From Pavlovales sp. CCMP2436 (taxonomy: Eukaryota > Haptophyta > Pavlovophyceae > Pavlovales), in assembly GCA_026770615.1 (NCBI GenBank), contig MU631538.1, forward strand, positions 1 to 14,736: DNA of 14,736 nucleotides, given 5' to 3'. The position numbers and the translations under genes were made by a program. Numbering within the stretch: the stretch's first letter is position 1; every line of letters starts with the position of its first letter. The notes beneath the pieces were generated by a model. It was not told where the DNA came from. It searched no databases and saw nothing but the letters and a program-made list of their open reading frames with translations. Positions 1 through 7,992 of the stretch are shown in pieces.

Positions 1-36
1 CCCCCCCCACCCCTTTGTGTTTGTGTGTGTGTGTAG

Positions 37-1951
37 GGCCTGGCGCCTGTTTTGGGCAAGGCGCACACCATCTCCTCGCTGCTGCCGCTGGTGCTGGTGC
101 TGCTGCGCGACGAGTACCCCGAGGTGCGCCTCAATGTGATCGCGAGGTTGCACGCCGTCAACTCAGTGATCGGAGTGGAGCTCCTCGCGCAGTCGCTGCT
201 GCCCGCGGTCGTGCAGGTGCGGCGTGTGTGTGTGTGCGTGCGTGCGTGTGTGAGTGTGTGTGCGTGTGCGTGTGTGTGCTAAAAACAAAAAAGCAGCCGA
301 ACAAACGAACACGAACCCGACTTCAATCCCCCACACCCGCAGTCGTCCTTTTTTTTTTTAGATGAACAAAAGACCTACCCCACCAGCTACCGCTATCCCC
401 ACCCCCCCACCCGTCCCTTTGTGTAGTTGGCGGAGGACAGTCGGTGACAACAAGACTACTAATGCTAGGGGGGGGGGTTGTCAAACCATAACCATACCAA
501 CAACAACTACTACAACTACAACAGTTGGCGGAGGACAGGCAGTGGCGCGTGCGACTCGCCATCATTGAGTACGTGCCGCTCCTCGCTCAGCAGGTATTAT
601 TACTATTGGTGTTGTTGTTGTTGTCGTTGTTGTTGTGAGCTGCAGGTGTGCGCCAAACCTATGAAACACGACTCATTTATTATTTATTAATAATAATTAT
701 CAATTGCGAGTCCGCTACGTTGTAACAAGGAGGGGAGTAATACATGGTTCTTGCCCGGTGTCCTAACGTGGATCTGCCCCATGTACTTCATACCCTCCCC
801 CCCCCCCTCCCCTCCTTTTTTTTCAGCTGGGTGTTGAGCTTTTCGACGCGGAGCTCTCGAAGCTGTGCACCGCCTGGCTGGCCGACTGCGTGAGCACCAT
901 ACGCGAGGTATTTTTATATTTAATCTATGTAGACGTAGATGTGAATGTAGATATTTACAGGTCTATGTAAATGCATACAAAAAAAAAATTAGGCTCATTT
1001 CAAAGTATCACAACAATGAATCACAAAGGTGGCCATCGCGAACCTCAAGAAGCTGATCGCCGTGTTCGGGGTGGAGTGGGCGCAGCAGAGGCTACTGCCG
1101 GAGGTACTCGCAGTAATAATTATAATTTCGTTTTCGTTTTCGTTTATTTCGTTTTTTTGTTGTTTGTTTTTTGACGAGGGTGGAGTGGTGCGCAGCAGAG
1201 GCTGCTGCCCAAGGTACTCCCGAAGTACTCGCAGTAACAAGCATTACAGGGACCGCAATTAAAATGAGTATAACAACAGCAATCATACGCGTCAAACACA
1301 CAAAAACAATACTCCTCCCACTCCCCTTTGCACCAACAACAATAATCCCACTCCCCTTTGCACCAAGGTGGCCTCTGCGCGTCCGGGCAGCGCCTACCAC
1401 AAGCGGATGACCGCGCTGCTCACGGCGCGGCTGTTGGCCGAGACGCTGCCCGCCGAGGTCCTCGCCTCCTCTCTGTGCGCGCAGCCCCCCCCCCCACACA
1501 CACACGCGCGCGCGCGCGCACACACACACACGCACACACACACGCACACACACTCGTGCGCGCGCGCGCGCACACACACACACACTCACACACTCACTCA
1601 CCCGCCCCCTACTCCCCCCCCCCAGATACAATTTGAATCAGGACATCCCTCACAAATCGCTCAGAGCCAAACTCATTCCTGCTCGATACACTCGATACAC
1701 ACTTCTTTTTTGTTTTTCTTTGTGTGACGCGCAGGTTGCCGCTCACGCTCGAGCTCGCCAAGGACCCCGTGCCCAACATCCGCTTCAACGCCGCCAAGAC
1801 GCTCGGCGCCCTCGTCCCCGCCCTGGTGCGCGGCGGACAGGCGGCCGCCGTGCAGTCCAGAGTCAAGCCCGCGCTGACGGCGCTCCTCGGTGACCCGGAC
1901 ACGGACGTGCAGTTCTACGCCACGCAGGCGCTCGAGCTGGTACAAAACTAA
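37..1951 (+). CDS. PPP2R1: PP2A 65 kDa scaffold subunit A, C-terminal part (5' truncated by window edge)
   Basis: This gene encodes the HEAT-repeat scaffold that holds the PP2A catalytic subunit and a regulatory B subunit together. I read six exons: 37-216, 525-593, 827-907, 1029-1103, 1368-1474 and 1735-1951 (stop 1949-1951). They join in frame to 242 residues that align with roughly the last 40% of metazoan and plant PR65, about HEAT repeats 9/10 to 15; in known structures repeats 11-15 bind the catalytic subunit. Diagnostic stretches are DEYPEVRLNVI, WRVRLAIIEYVPLL, NLKKLIAVFG and a terminal KDPVPNIRFNAAKTL. The protein ends ALELVQN, close to the family end. Exon 5 to exon 6 splices in phase 2, rebuilding a Leu codon. 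The donor of exon 4 is ambiguous: 1104 gives the family's usual spacing, while 1113 would add three residues in frame. The upstream exons lie outside the window. Confidence 0.95.
223..279 (+). repeat. (GT)n/(GC)n microsatellite in intron
   Basis: An imperfect GT-rich dinucleotide tract with interspersed GC and GA steps starts six bases into the intron after the first PP2A exon. The sense RNA is GU-rich and complementary to the CA-rich tract four introns downstream. A shorter GT run ends just before the splice acceptor at position 36. Confidence 0.95.
427..440 (+). repeat. Intronic copy of the start of the next PP2A exon (decoy acceptor)
   Basis: The 14 bases ttggcggaggacag at 427-440 are repeated exactly at 525-538, where they are the first bases of a real exon. 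Both copies follow an AG (425-426 and 523-524). Only the downstream copy continues into HEAT-repeat coding sequence, so the upstream copy is a decoy or fossil splice acceptor. Confidence 0.9.
1179..1237 (+). repeat. Degenerate intronic copy of the preceding exon-intron junction
   Basis: Bases 1179-1237 closely match 1070-1116, which covers the end of the fourth PP2A exon here and the first bases of its intron. The copy keeps the gtggagtgg, cgcagcagaggct, ctgcc and gtactcgcagtaa blocks, but has a one-base insertion that breaks the reading frame and about 12 extra bases near the old junction. It looks like a tandem duplication that is now intronic. Confidence 0.85.
1315..1366 (+). repeat. Tandem duplication next to a splice acceptor
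   Basis: The block cccactcccctttgcaccaa occurs at about 1318-1336 and again at 1347-1366, immediately before the acceptor at 1366-1367. The C- and T-rich repeat supplies two pyrimidine tracts, but only the second is followed by AG and coding sequence. Confidence 0.9.
1494..1600 (+). repeat. (CA)n/(CG)n microsatellite in intron
   Basis: An alternating purine-pyrimidine tract (CA runs, two CG runs, CA and CTCA runs) fills much of the intron 1475-1734 of the PP2A gene. Such tracts are prone to Z-DNA formation and length variation. It is antisense-complementary to the GT tract at 223-279 of the same transcript. Confidence 0.95.
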
Positions 1952-3102
1952 ATCACCCGACGCACCCCATCCCATCACACCAATCGTCGATTGCGCGGCC
2001 GCGCCATCCCGCAGCGTTTTGTGTGTGTGTGGGGGGGGGGAAGCACTCGGCAACCGCTTCGAATTATAAAATTCGAACGGGGTGCGGGGCGCGCGCGAAC
2101 GTCGGAGTGCAGTTGTCAGGCGCCAGCTAAGCGATCCGCCCGATCGGAGATTGGCCGTGGTCAACTTAAAATGCCACTCCGTTGATCCATAGAGGCAAAT
2201 TATAACTTAACTTTAAATATTTAAAATTAATTAAATTAAATTATTTGTTAGCAATATAACTTTATAATAACTCATAAATACAGTAAGTTGTTTTGATAAT
2301 GATATATAAATTGTATATAGCAGGCACCAGAGAAGCCGCTCGTGTAACGCCTCGCTCAACGGCGAAGCAGCTCCAGCGCCCTGTCGAGCGCCGCGCCCGC
2401 CCATCGCATCAACTTCCCAAAAATTGCGACAGAGCTCGCTTAGGTTTTCACTGGCGTAGAGGACCCCTACCCCCCTGTTCAATTCGGCCCAGCAGTGCAA
2501 GTTTGTCAGCGAACTAGTGTGTACGTTTCTAGATAAACGTTCGTCTCTAGGAGCGCTCACACTAAACAGGAGCTCGATGGACGCGAGCCTCCGCTTAGAT
2601 TTTTTGTTGGCCCGCTTGGCTCTTTCGGCGAATAAATTTTACTATACTAAGTTAGTTTTAGGACGATCCCCCTTTTCTTTTAGTCTCTAATAGGTCTTTT
2701 TGTAACGTCTCCCGACTTGGAAGGTCAACCGTAAATCTTGGTGTCAAAGGTTCGGTTGCTGCTCGCTTGAGGCTGCCGTCGAGCTGGGACCGTGCGGGCG
2801 ATGCGCGCCCCGACAACTCGGCACCGCTGCTATGCTGTGAATCCCCGGGGGGGGGGCGGGCTCGACAACGCCCACGCGCTGCTGAATGCCGATGGCTCGA
2901 TGGGCGGAGCTCGTCTAAGGGTGAGCGTGGGTGGGTGGCGGGTGGCCGGGGGATGGTGTGTCGGTGAATTGCGCCTCGCCAAAAAGTTTAAAAATTCCGC
3001 GGGAGGCCCTCCGTCTAGTTGAAGGCAGGCCACCGCGTTCGGCCGATCTCGGCCGCGTGGCGTTGTTGCGCTGCTTCATCCTCCTGCCTCGACTGATCCA
3101 CG
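1952..3102. other. Intergenic region between PP2A-A and the KDEL receptor
   Basis: I see no convincing protein gene here. It starts with a short GC-rich section, becomes strongly AT-rich at about 2185-2320, then mixed and GC-rich up to the KDEL receptor start. It should contain the 3' UTR of the upstream gene and the promoter and 5' UTR of the downstream gene. AATAAA occurs at 2631-2636 and could be a polyadenylation signal, but this is not established for this organism. Confidence 0.6.
2103..2181. other. 79-nt segment with 7-bp complementary ends and internal hairpin
   Basis: cggagtg (2103-2109) and cactccg (2175-2181) are perfect reverse complements. They enclose a nearer pair gttg/caac and a central hairpin cgatc-cgccc-gatcg (about 2132-2146). 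The size resembles a tRNA, but neither strand shows a proper T-arm or B box, so I do not call a tRNA. It may be a structured part of the 3' UTR, an unknown small RNA, or chance. Confidence 0.3.
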
Positions 3103-4222
3103 ATGGGATACATCAATGCGATCCGGCTCGCGGGTGACATGTCGCACATGCTCTCCTTTCTCGTGCTCCTGTTCAAGATCCACGGCTCCAAGTCGGCCGC
3201 GGGCATCTCGCTCAAAACGCAGGAGCTGTACGTTCTCGTCTTCGTCACGCGGTACGTCGATCTATTCTGGAACCACCTCTCGCTCTACAACTCGGTGATG
3301 AAGCTCATCTTCATCGGGCTCTCGATCACCATCGTGTACATCATGCGCAGAGGAGTGCCGCAGCGCGCAACGTACAACCCGGAGCTCGACACGTTCCCGC
3401 ACCACTGGCTCGTGCTGCCTTGCATACTGCTCGGCATCGCGATCAACCAGGACTATAGCTCACCCTTCGAGATGGCATGGGCCTTCTCGATCTACCTCGA
3501 GGCGGTGGCAGTCATGCCGCAGCTCCACATGGTGCAGAAGCACGGCGAGGTCGAGAACCTCACGTCGCACTACATCTTCCTGCTCGGGCTGTACCGCCTG
3601 CTCTACCTGCTCAACTGGGTCTACAGGCACGCGCTTCTCCGCACTCTATGCCCACCCTGGCCCCCACCCGTACTCTCCTCGCGCTGACCGTACATCTGTC
3701 CCAGGGCGTTCGCGCTCGCAAAGGGCGCGAGCGCAGAGCACATGCGACGCGCGGGCGGGGGAGGGGTGGGCCAGGCTCGCGACAAGCGGGAAGGGGCTGC
3801 GTGGGCGTGGTCGTGGACGAGGGCAAGCCTGCGCTGCAGGACACGCTACGCGCTCGTGCGCAGTAGCAGGGAGCGGGGTGGACACAGGCCGTGGGCACTT
3901 GCGGGCACGCGACTGCCGCACGGGCCTCCGTTCCTCTCCCGGCCGCAGTCGTGTTCGGCTGCGCCAGAGATCCTTAGAAGAAATCGAGATAGAGATCCGA
4001 GCCTGGCGATCACCATGTCTGCTACCCCTTCTCACTCTTCGCTGACTGTCTGCCCCCCCCCCTCCCGTCCGCAGGTACATCACCGAACCGGGCTACTGGG
4101 CGCCACTCGTGTGGGTGGCGGGATTGGTACAGGCGGTTCTCTATCTCGATTTCTTCTACAACTACATCAAGTCGAAGCAGAAGAGCCTATACATGCCCGT
4201 GCAGATCACGCTCCCCGTCTAA
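3103..4222 (+). CDS. ERD2: ER lumen protein-retaining receptor (KDEL receptor)
   Basis: Two exons, 3103-3626 and 4075-4222, encode 223 residues (family usually about 210-220). The protein is a seven-helix Golgi membrane receptor that binds C-terminal KDEL-type signals of escaped ER proteins and returns them by COPI vesicles. Family marks are RLAGDMSHM near the N-terminus, AGISLKTQELY, TRYVDLF (Arg50, Asp53), FSIYLEAVAVMPQL, HYIFLLGLYR and LDFFYNYI. Arg50, Asp53 and Arg175 match residues reported to contact the signal in vertebrate receptors. The tail has lysines (KSKQK) in the usual cytosolic position. The start ATG aligns with the family N-terminus. The Arg175 codon is split by the intron, whose donor must be GC (3627-3628) because no nearby GT keeps the frame. 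The gene stands alone, 1.15 kb after PP2A-A. Confidence 0.97.
3627..4074 (+). other. GC-AG intron of the KDEL receptor gene
   Basis: The 448-nt intron begins GCACGC after ctacag and ends with a poly-C tract and cag at 4072-4074. Joining AG|G at this point restores the conserved sequence NWVYRYITEP. The nearby GT at 3620-3621 would destroy the frame. The intron is GC-rich with no recognisable gene. Confidence 0.88.
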
Positions 4223-4678
4223 GCGGCGCGCTCGTGGCTTCGGCGCGGCTGCTCGCGTGGGCCATGGCGTCTTGGGGGGGGGGGCTTGGCGGGTCCACCC
4301 CACGGTGTGCGGCGTTCATCTGGCGGCTTCGTGCCGCCGCGCAGCGGCAGCCACAAAGCGGCGGCGAATTTGTATGGAAGCCAGGTTGTACACATTTGGG
4401 TGGCCGGGCACCCGGTGCCCGCTGTCAACTGGTGGGAACCTTGCCTCGTTCCACGGCGTGCATCGGCCGTTCGACGTTGCTGGCATGTACACAACTTACT
4501 GTATGATACTTGAAAGCACCTGCATTAGAACAACAGTCGATATTTGACCACGCCCTTTTCGACGCCAATTAAGATATGGTGTAAAACTTTAAGGCTGTGT
4601 CATGAAATTCCGAACAGATTAAAATCATGTATACATGCCTTAATTTTTAAAAAAAACTATCTGTGATGATATATTTAG

Positions 4679-4735
4679 GCGCTCAGACCAGCACACCATT
4701 CACAACAGTCAGACGCAAGCTTGAATACCTATCAT
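4679..4735 (+). repeat. Dispersed repeat, copy 1 (right half only)
   Basis: This begins gcgctcagaccagcac and ends cttgaatacctatca. It matches the right half of the full copy at 4871-4994 with several substitutions. The left GC-rich half is absent. Confidence 0.85.
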
Positions 4736-4870
4736 AAACATAAATATATTTAGAAGTATATACAGTAATAGAAAGAGTGTTTATAATTTACAACAAAAAT
4801 ACGTATAGTCCGCTTGATGATTACTACATAATATATCTGAGCTCGCCCGGGCACACTACCGGAGATCCAT

Positions 4871-4994
4871 CGGCACGCGCGGTGGCGCCCAAGCCAGCGC
4901 AGCCGACTAAGGCACGCAGCAGGCAATGGGCGACGCAGCGCTCAGACCAGCAAAACATTCAGAACAGTCAGACGCCAGCTTGAATCCCTATCAG
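4871..4994 (+). repeat. Dispersed repeat, copy 2 (full length)
   Basis: This 124-bp unit runs from cggcacgcgcgg to aatccctatcag. Its reverse complement recurs inside a PP2A-A intron at 14377-14496 with about two substitutions and one 4-base deletion. I find no terminal inverted repeats, no open reading frame and no clear target duplication around this copy. Confidence 0.92.
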
Positions 4995-5218
4995 TATGTA
5001 TAATTCATGTAATTAACCGCTGAATTCAAAGTCCTTGTTAGTGCATGACATAAAAATCGAAGGCAAATACGTTCCTGTGGGTGCATGCGGCAGCCTGTAA
5101 GTACTTGTTTGTCATAGCTTCAAACAACACATTCCCTTGGTGTCGATACATGTTTTTTGAAACAGGCCAGTGTGTGAGATTGTATGAATAAAAATTGATA
5201 TATATTTATATCAGATCA

Positions 5219-5265
5219 ACAGAACTTCTCGCACAGTCAGACGCCGGCTTGATTCCCTAACAGTA
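5219..5265 (+). repeat. Dispersed repeat, copy 3 (right end only)
   Basis: This matches the last ~45 bases of copy 2 (cagtcagacgcc, gcttga, ccctaacag) with more divergence. The right ends of copies 1, 2 and 3 are about 259 and 270 bases apart, so they may be remnants of a degenerate tandem array. Confidence 0.75.
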
Positions 5266-5754
5266 ATATTTAGAACACCGCCAGCCCTTTTGCATTCACA
5301 CGTAATCAATGACGTTACGTTGCACATTTTTGGTTAATTCTATAACATATTCCGCTCGAGTCCCTCTCATCGTCGTCGGTTCATAACGACGTCACTTTTG
5401 CAAGTGAATCCGCCGTTCAAGCAGGTCTTCAGCTGCGCCTCTGTTGCTTGACCACAACTGAAAAAATTACAGTGTTTGAGTTGCCACCGTGCCGGACACG
5501 CCGATGTCCTTGCCGCATCGTCGCCGCCGCCGCCGCTTTCCATGTGCCGCTGTTGTCTTTGTCCCAGCCGCCCACGTTCGACTTACACCACAGTTTGCCG
5601 TCTCCTTCTCTCGAGCTGCTGCGGCTGCCGCTGCCACCGTCCCCATCACCACCGCACCCATCGGCCCTCACCCTCACCTCCCCCCCCACCCACACTCACA
5701 CAGTTTTAGTTTCGCCGTCTTTATTTCCTTTACTATATATATTAGCGGCTCAGC

Positions 5755-6021
5755 ATGGTTCAACAGGTGTTTTTCAGTCACTGGCTTGGTCGACGTCAGG
5801 CTGAGGTCGAGCGCCTTTACTACGACTTACCCCTACACTTAAAAGAAAGACAGGCAGCAGTGGCGGTCGTGGATGTCTGGACGAACTCAGCCCTTGAGCG
5901 TCCAGGTGGCGGGCCTACGCGGCTTCATGCCACGAGCGCGTCTCCTGTCGCTGGTGGTATGCGCCCGTCTTTATTCCCTGCTTATTGTCCTGGGACAACT
6001 GAAAACGCGATCACTTTCTAA
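5755..6021 (+). CDS. Possible small hypothetical protein (88 aa)
   Basis: An open frame from ATG 5755 to the stop at 6021 encodes 88 residues whose first half (HWLGRRQAEVERLYYDLPL and onward) looks less repetitive than other open frames nearby. A TATA-like run lies about 15-22 bases upstream of the ATG, which is too close for a usual TATA-to-start distance if the transcript has a normal leader. I recognise no family. The second half is rich in Pro, Gly and Ser and could be chance. It may instead be part of an unrecognised spliced gene or not a gene at all. Confidence 0.18.
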   Translation: MVQQVFFSHWLGRRQAEVERLYYDLPLHLKERQAAVAVVDVWTNSALERPGGGPTRLHATSASPVAGGMRPSLFPAYCPGTTENAITF

Positions 6022-6525
6022 TTGTAATGATTCAAATGGTTGCTCACCTTCCCGAAATTTTGCCGCTGGCGCGTTGTTTGTTATGTTATGATGCCCCTTC
6101 AACCGCCTGTGGGGCGCAGTCTCTGCGCGTAAAATAACACAACTACTAAAATTACAGTTACACTTCGTAGGACTTGAAGACGACAGCAGGCTGTAGCAGG
6201 CAGCACTCCTAACCACGCACCTCGCGAAGCATGGGCCTCTTCAAGCACCCGCCCACCACCGGCCTTCTTCAAGCGAGCGGGATTAAGTTAATTATTATTA
6301 AATCCCCATTGATTAAGAAATTAGCCCTTGGCGCGAAGCAAGCCTTTGGCGCGTAGCTTTGAAAGCTTTTAAGCCTTTGGCGCGTAAGCTTTAATTTTAG
6401 CTATTCTTTGAACTGTTATGAACGGGTAACATAACTTATTTGAATTCGGCAGCGACGGCGGAGTTGAATTCGCGCAGCTCGTGTGCAGAATCCACTCTCT
6501 GGGCACACAGTCTGAGGGTGGCAAG
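6022..6525. other. Upstream region of the MYB gene
   Basis: No coding sequence is recognised. The region holds AT-rich patches, a repeated ttggcgcg motif (three copies at 6327-6384) and probably the promoter and 5' UTR of the MYB gene. The frame stays open upstream of the MYB ATG back to 6481, so an upstream start or exon cannot be excluded. Confidence 0.5.
6327..6384 (+). promoter_or_regulatory. Three E2F/DP-like sites upstream of the MYB gene
   Basis: cttggcgcg (6327-6335), tttggcgcg (6345-6353) and tttggcgcg (6376-6384) match or nearly match the eukaryotic E2F/DP consensus TTTSSCGC. They sit 142-199 bases before the MYB ATG in the same orientation. The flanks (agcc before, agct after) are also repeated, so the array may have arisen by local duplication. 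Binding is inferred only. Confidence 0.5.
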
Positions 6526-7992
6526 ATGCTCGCAATGGGCGAGGAGCACCACCCCGAGCGCATCGCGGTCCAGCTCGGCAAGCCCGCGTCGCGGCGGCAG
6601 TGGACGGATGATGAGGACCGCACGCTTGTTGACGCCGTGAAGCGGGAGGGCGCGCACAACTGGGCGGTTATCGCGCTGGCGCTGACGGGCCGCAAGGACA
6701 AGCAGTGCCGGGAGCGTTGGTTCAACCACCTGTGCCCCAACGTGAAGAAGGGGGATTGGACGGCCGACGAAGATGAGGTGATCCTCAAGGGCGTCGTTGA
6801 ATATGGAACGGTACGAGCTCCCCCCCCGCGCGCGCGCGCGCGCGTGCGCGCGATCAGTGCTGACCGGTGCCTCCCGCCTCTACCCGCACAGAGTTGGTGC
6901 CAGATTGCAAAGCTGCTACCCGGGCGGACAGACCACGCGATCAAGAACCGCTACTACTCGGCGGCGCGGCGGCAGAAAGTGGCCCCGGGTTCATGCGGCG
7001 GCGCCATGTCCGCCGAGCCCATGCGGCCACCCGGCGGCCTCACGCCGTGCATCCCCATGTGTGCAATGGCGCTCGTCGCCGACCACCCGTCCGTCGAGGT
7101 GCGCCTGCCGGGTTCGTTCGGCGAGCGCGTCGTGTACAGCCTGAGCAACCAGAGCCAGCTGCCGCGACCGGCGATCGAGATGCGCGGCTACGAGATGTAC
7201 GCCTACCCGAGCTGCGAGCACCCGCGCGCCGCCTGCATGGACGCGCGCATGGAGGCGCAACCGCTGCCGGAGGTGTGGGGGGCCGAACCGACGCAGCCTG
7301 TGGCGGGCTATGGTGCGCAGCATGGTGCGCGCGCCGAGCAGTGGTGCGAGGGCCAGTCGATGCCTTGCAACACGGGCTGGGTCGGCGCGGCCCAGCCGGG
7401 GTGGGGCCACGACCGCAGCTACTACCGCCACAGCGGGCAGGAGGGGGGGATGTCCACACCGCTGCTGCCGCCACAGCAGCAACAGCCGCAGCAGCCGATG
7501 GAAGGGTACGGGGGAGGGGCGGGGTGGTACGCCGCGCAGACTGTGCCTCTGCACTGCGCGCGTGCAGGGCAGGTGCTGGGGCAGATGCCGGGCGGGACGG
7601 GCATGCAATGCATGTTGGGGTACGACGGCTCGGTCTCCACGCGGCCACCCGCCCCCAAGCCCCCCCCCCAGGCCCGGGCTGCCCCATGCGCGGAGGACGC
7701 GGTGGACGTTGTCGTGACCCGCATGGGGGCCGAGCAGCTCGTCGCCGCAGGCGGGACACTCGCCCCACACACGCGCGTGCAGCTGTTCGAGGGCCCGTCG
7801 GCGCAGCAGCGAACAACCACCGAGATGGCTTGGATCGGGAGGCTGACTGCTGAGAAGCGGAGCGAGCTGCTCGTCCTCGCCTCGCAGGTTGTCGGTCGCG
7901 GCGCGGCGTGGTCGCAGGACGCCTCCGCCCAGCGCGAGCAGTCACTCGACTCGGCGCTGGCGCGGCTGCTCGCCGAGCTAGTCAACATGTAG
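6526..7992 (+). CDS. Two-repeat MYB DNA-binding protein
   Basis: Exons 6526-6810 and 6892-7992 encode 461 residues. The N-terminus carries two MYB repeats: repeat one has Trp26, Trp46 and Trp65 with classic 19- and 18-residue gaps and the motif QCRERWFNHL; repeat two has Trp78, Trp97 and Tyr116 with PGRTDHAIKNRYY as its recognition helix. This predicts a nuclear sequence-specific transcription factor. The intron splits the second repeat after residue 95. The remaining ~340 residues are low complexity, rich in Gly, Pro, Gln, Met and Cys (a PPQQQQPQQP tract), ending in a more ordered, probably helical segment from about TEMAWIGRLTAEKR to the stop. I chose ATG 6526 as the first in-frame ATG; 6535 is an alternative. 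It is not clearly plant-type R2R3, since repeat two begins with Trp. Targets are unknown. Confidence 0.9.
   Translation: MLAMGEEHHPERIAVQLGKPASRRQWTDDEDRTLVDAVKREGAHNWAVIALALTGRKDKQCRERWFNHLCPNVKKGDWTADEDEVILKGVVEYGTVRAPPPRARARVRAISADRCLPPLPAQSWCQIAKLLPGRTDHAIKNRYYSAARRQKVAPGSCGGAMSAEPMRPPGGLTPCIPMCAMALVADHPSVEVRLPGSFGERVVYSLSNQSQLPRPAIEMRGYEMYAYPSCEHPRAACMDARMEAQPLPEVWGAEPTQPVAGYGAQHGARAEQWCEGQSMPCNTGWVGAAQPGWGHDRSYYRHSGQEGGMSTPLLPPQQQQPQQPMEGYGGGAGWYAAQTVPLHCARAGQVLGQMPGGTGMQCMLGYDGSVSTRPPAPKPPPQARAAPCAEDAVDVVVTRMGAEQLVAAGGTLAPHTRVQLFEGPSAQQRTTTEMAWIGRLTAEKRSELLVLASQVVGRGAAWSQDASAQREQSLDSALARLLAELVNM
6811..6891 (+). other. 81-nt stop-free MYB intron
   Basis: This GT-AG intron (GTACGA...CACAG) contains a CG-dinucleotide run at about 6828-6845. 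Its length is a multiple of three and it has no in-frame stop, so retention would insert 27 residues (Pro/Arg/Ala-rich) into the second MYB repeat. Removing it restores an uninterrupted GT-SWCQIAKLLPGR, which supports splicing. Confidence 0.88.

Larger units (their letters stand above)
4223..5754. other. Intergenic region downstream of the KDEL receptor
   Basis: The first 330 bases, probably 3' UTR, include a perfect hairpin gggcac-ccg-gtgccc at about 4407-4421. From about 4550 to 5350 the DNA is AT-rich and carries three copies of a dispersed repeat. Around 5340-5430 are two small hairpins (cgtcgt...acgacg and cactt-ttgc-aagtg). From 5440 to 5700 there is a pyrimidine-rich stretch whose open frames are low-complexity and look non-coding. 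Confidence 0.6.

Noticed and set aside
1092..1631. Long minus-strand open frame across PP2A introns
   Set aside because: Much of it is Arg-Val/Arg-Ala dipeptide sequence from the CA/CG microsatellite, and it overlaps real exons in antisense.
3742..4506. 254-residue open frame through the KDEL receptor intron and last exon
   Set aside because: It is out of frame with the conserved receptor C-terminus and its sequence is compositionally biased, so it is a shadow of the intron and exon.
5429..5709. Overlapping open frames on both strands
   Set aside because: They are low-complexity Pro, Ser, Gly and Ala translations of pyrimidine-rich DNA, without a recognisable domain or splice pattern.
6867..7945. 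Long open frames in other frames over the MYB second exon, including a 328-residue + frame and 259- and 301-residue minus-strand frames
   Set aside because: These are GC-rich shadows. The MYB frame continues the conserved second repeat across the splice site and ends in a plausible C-terminus.
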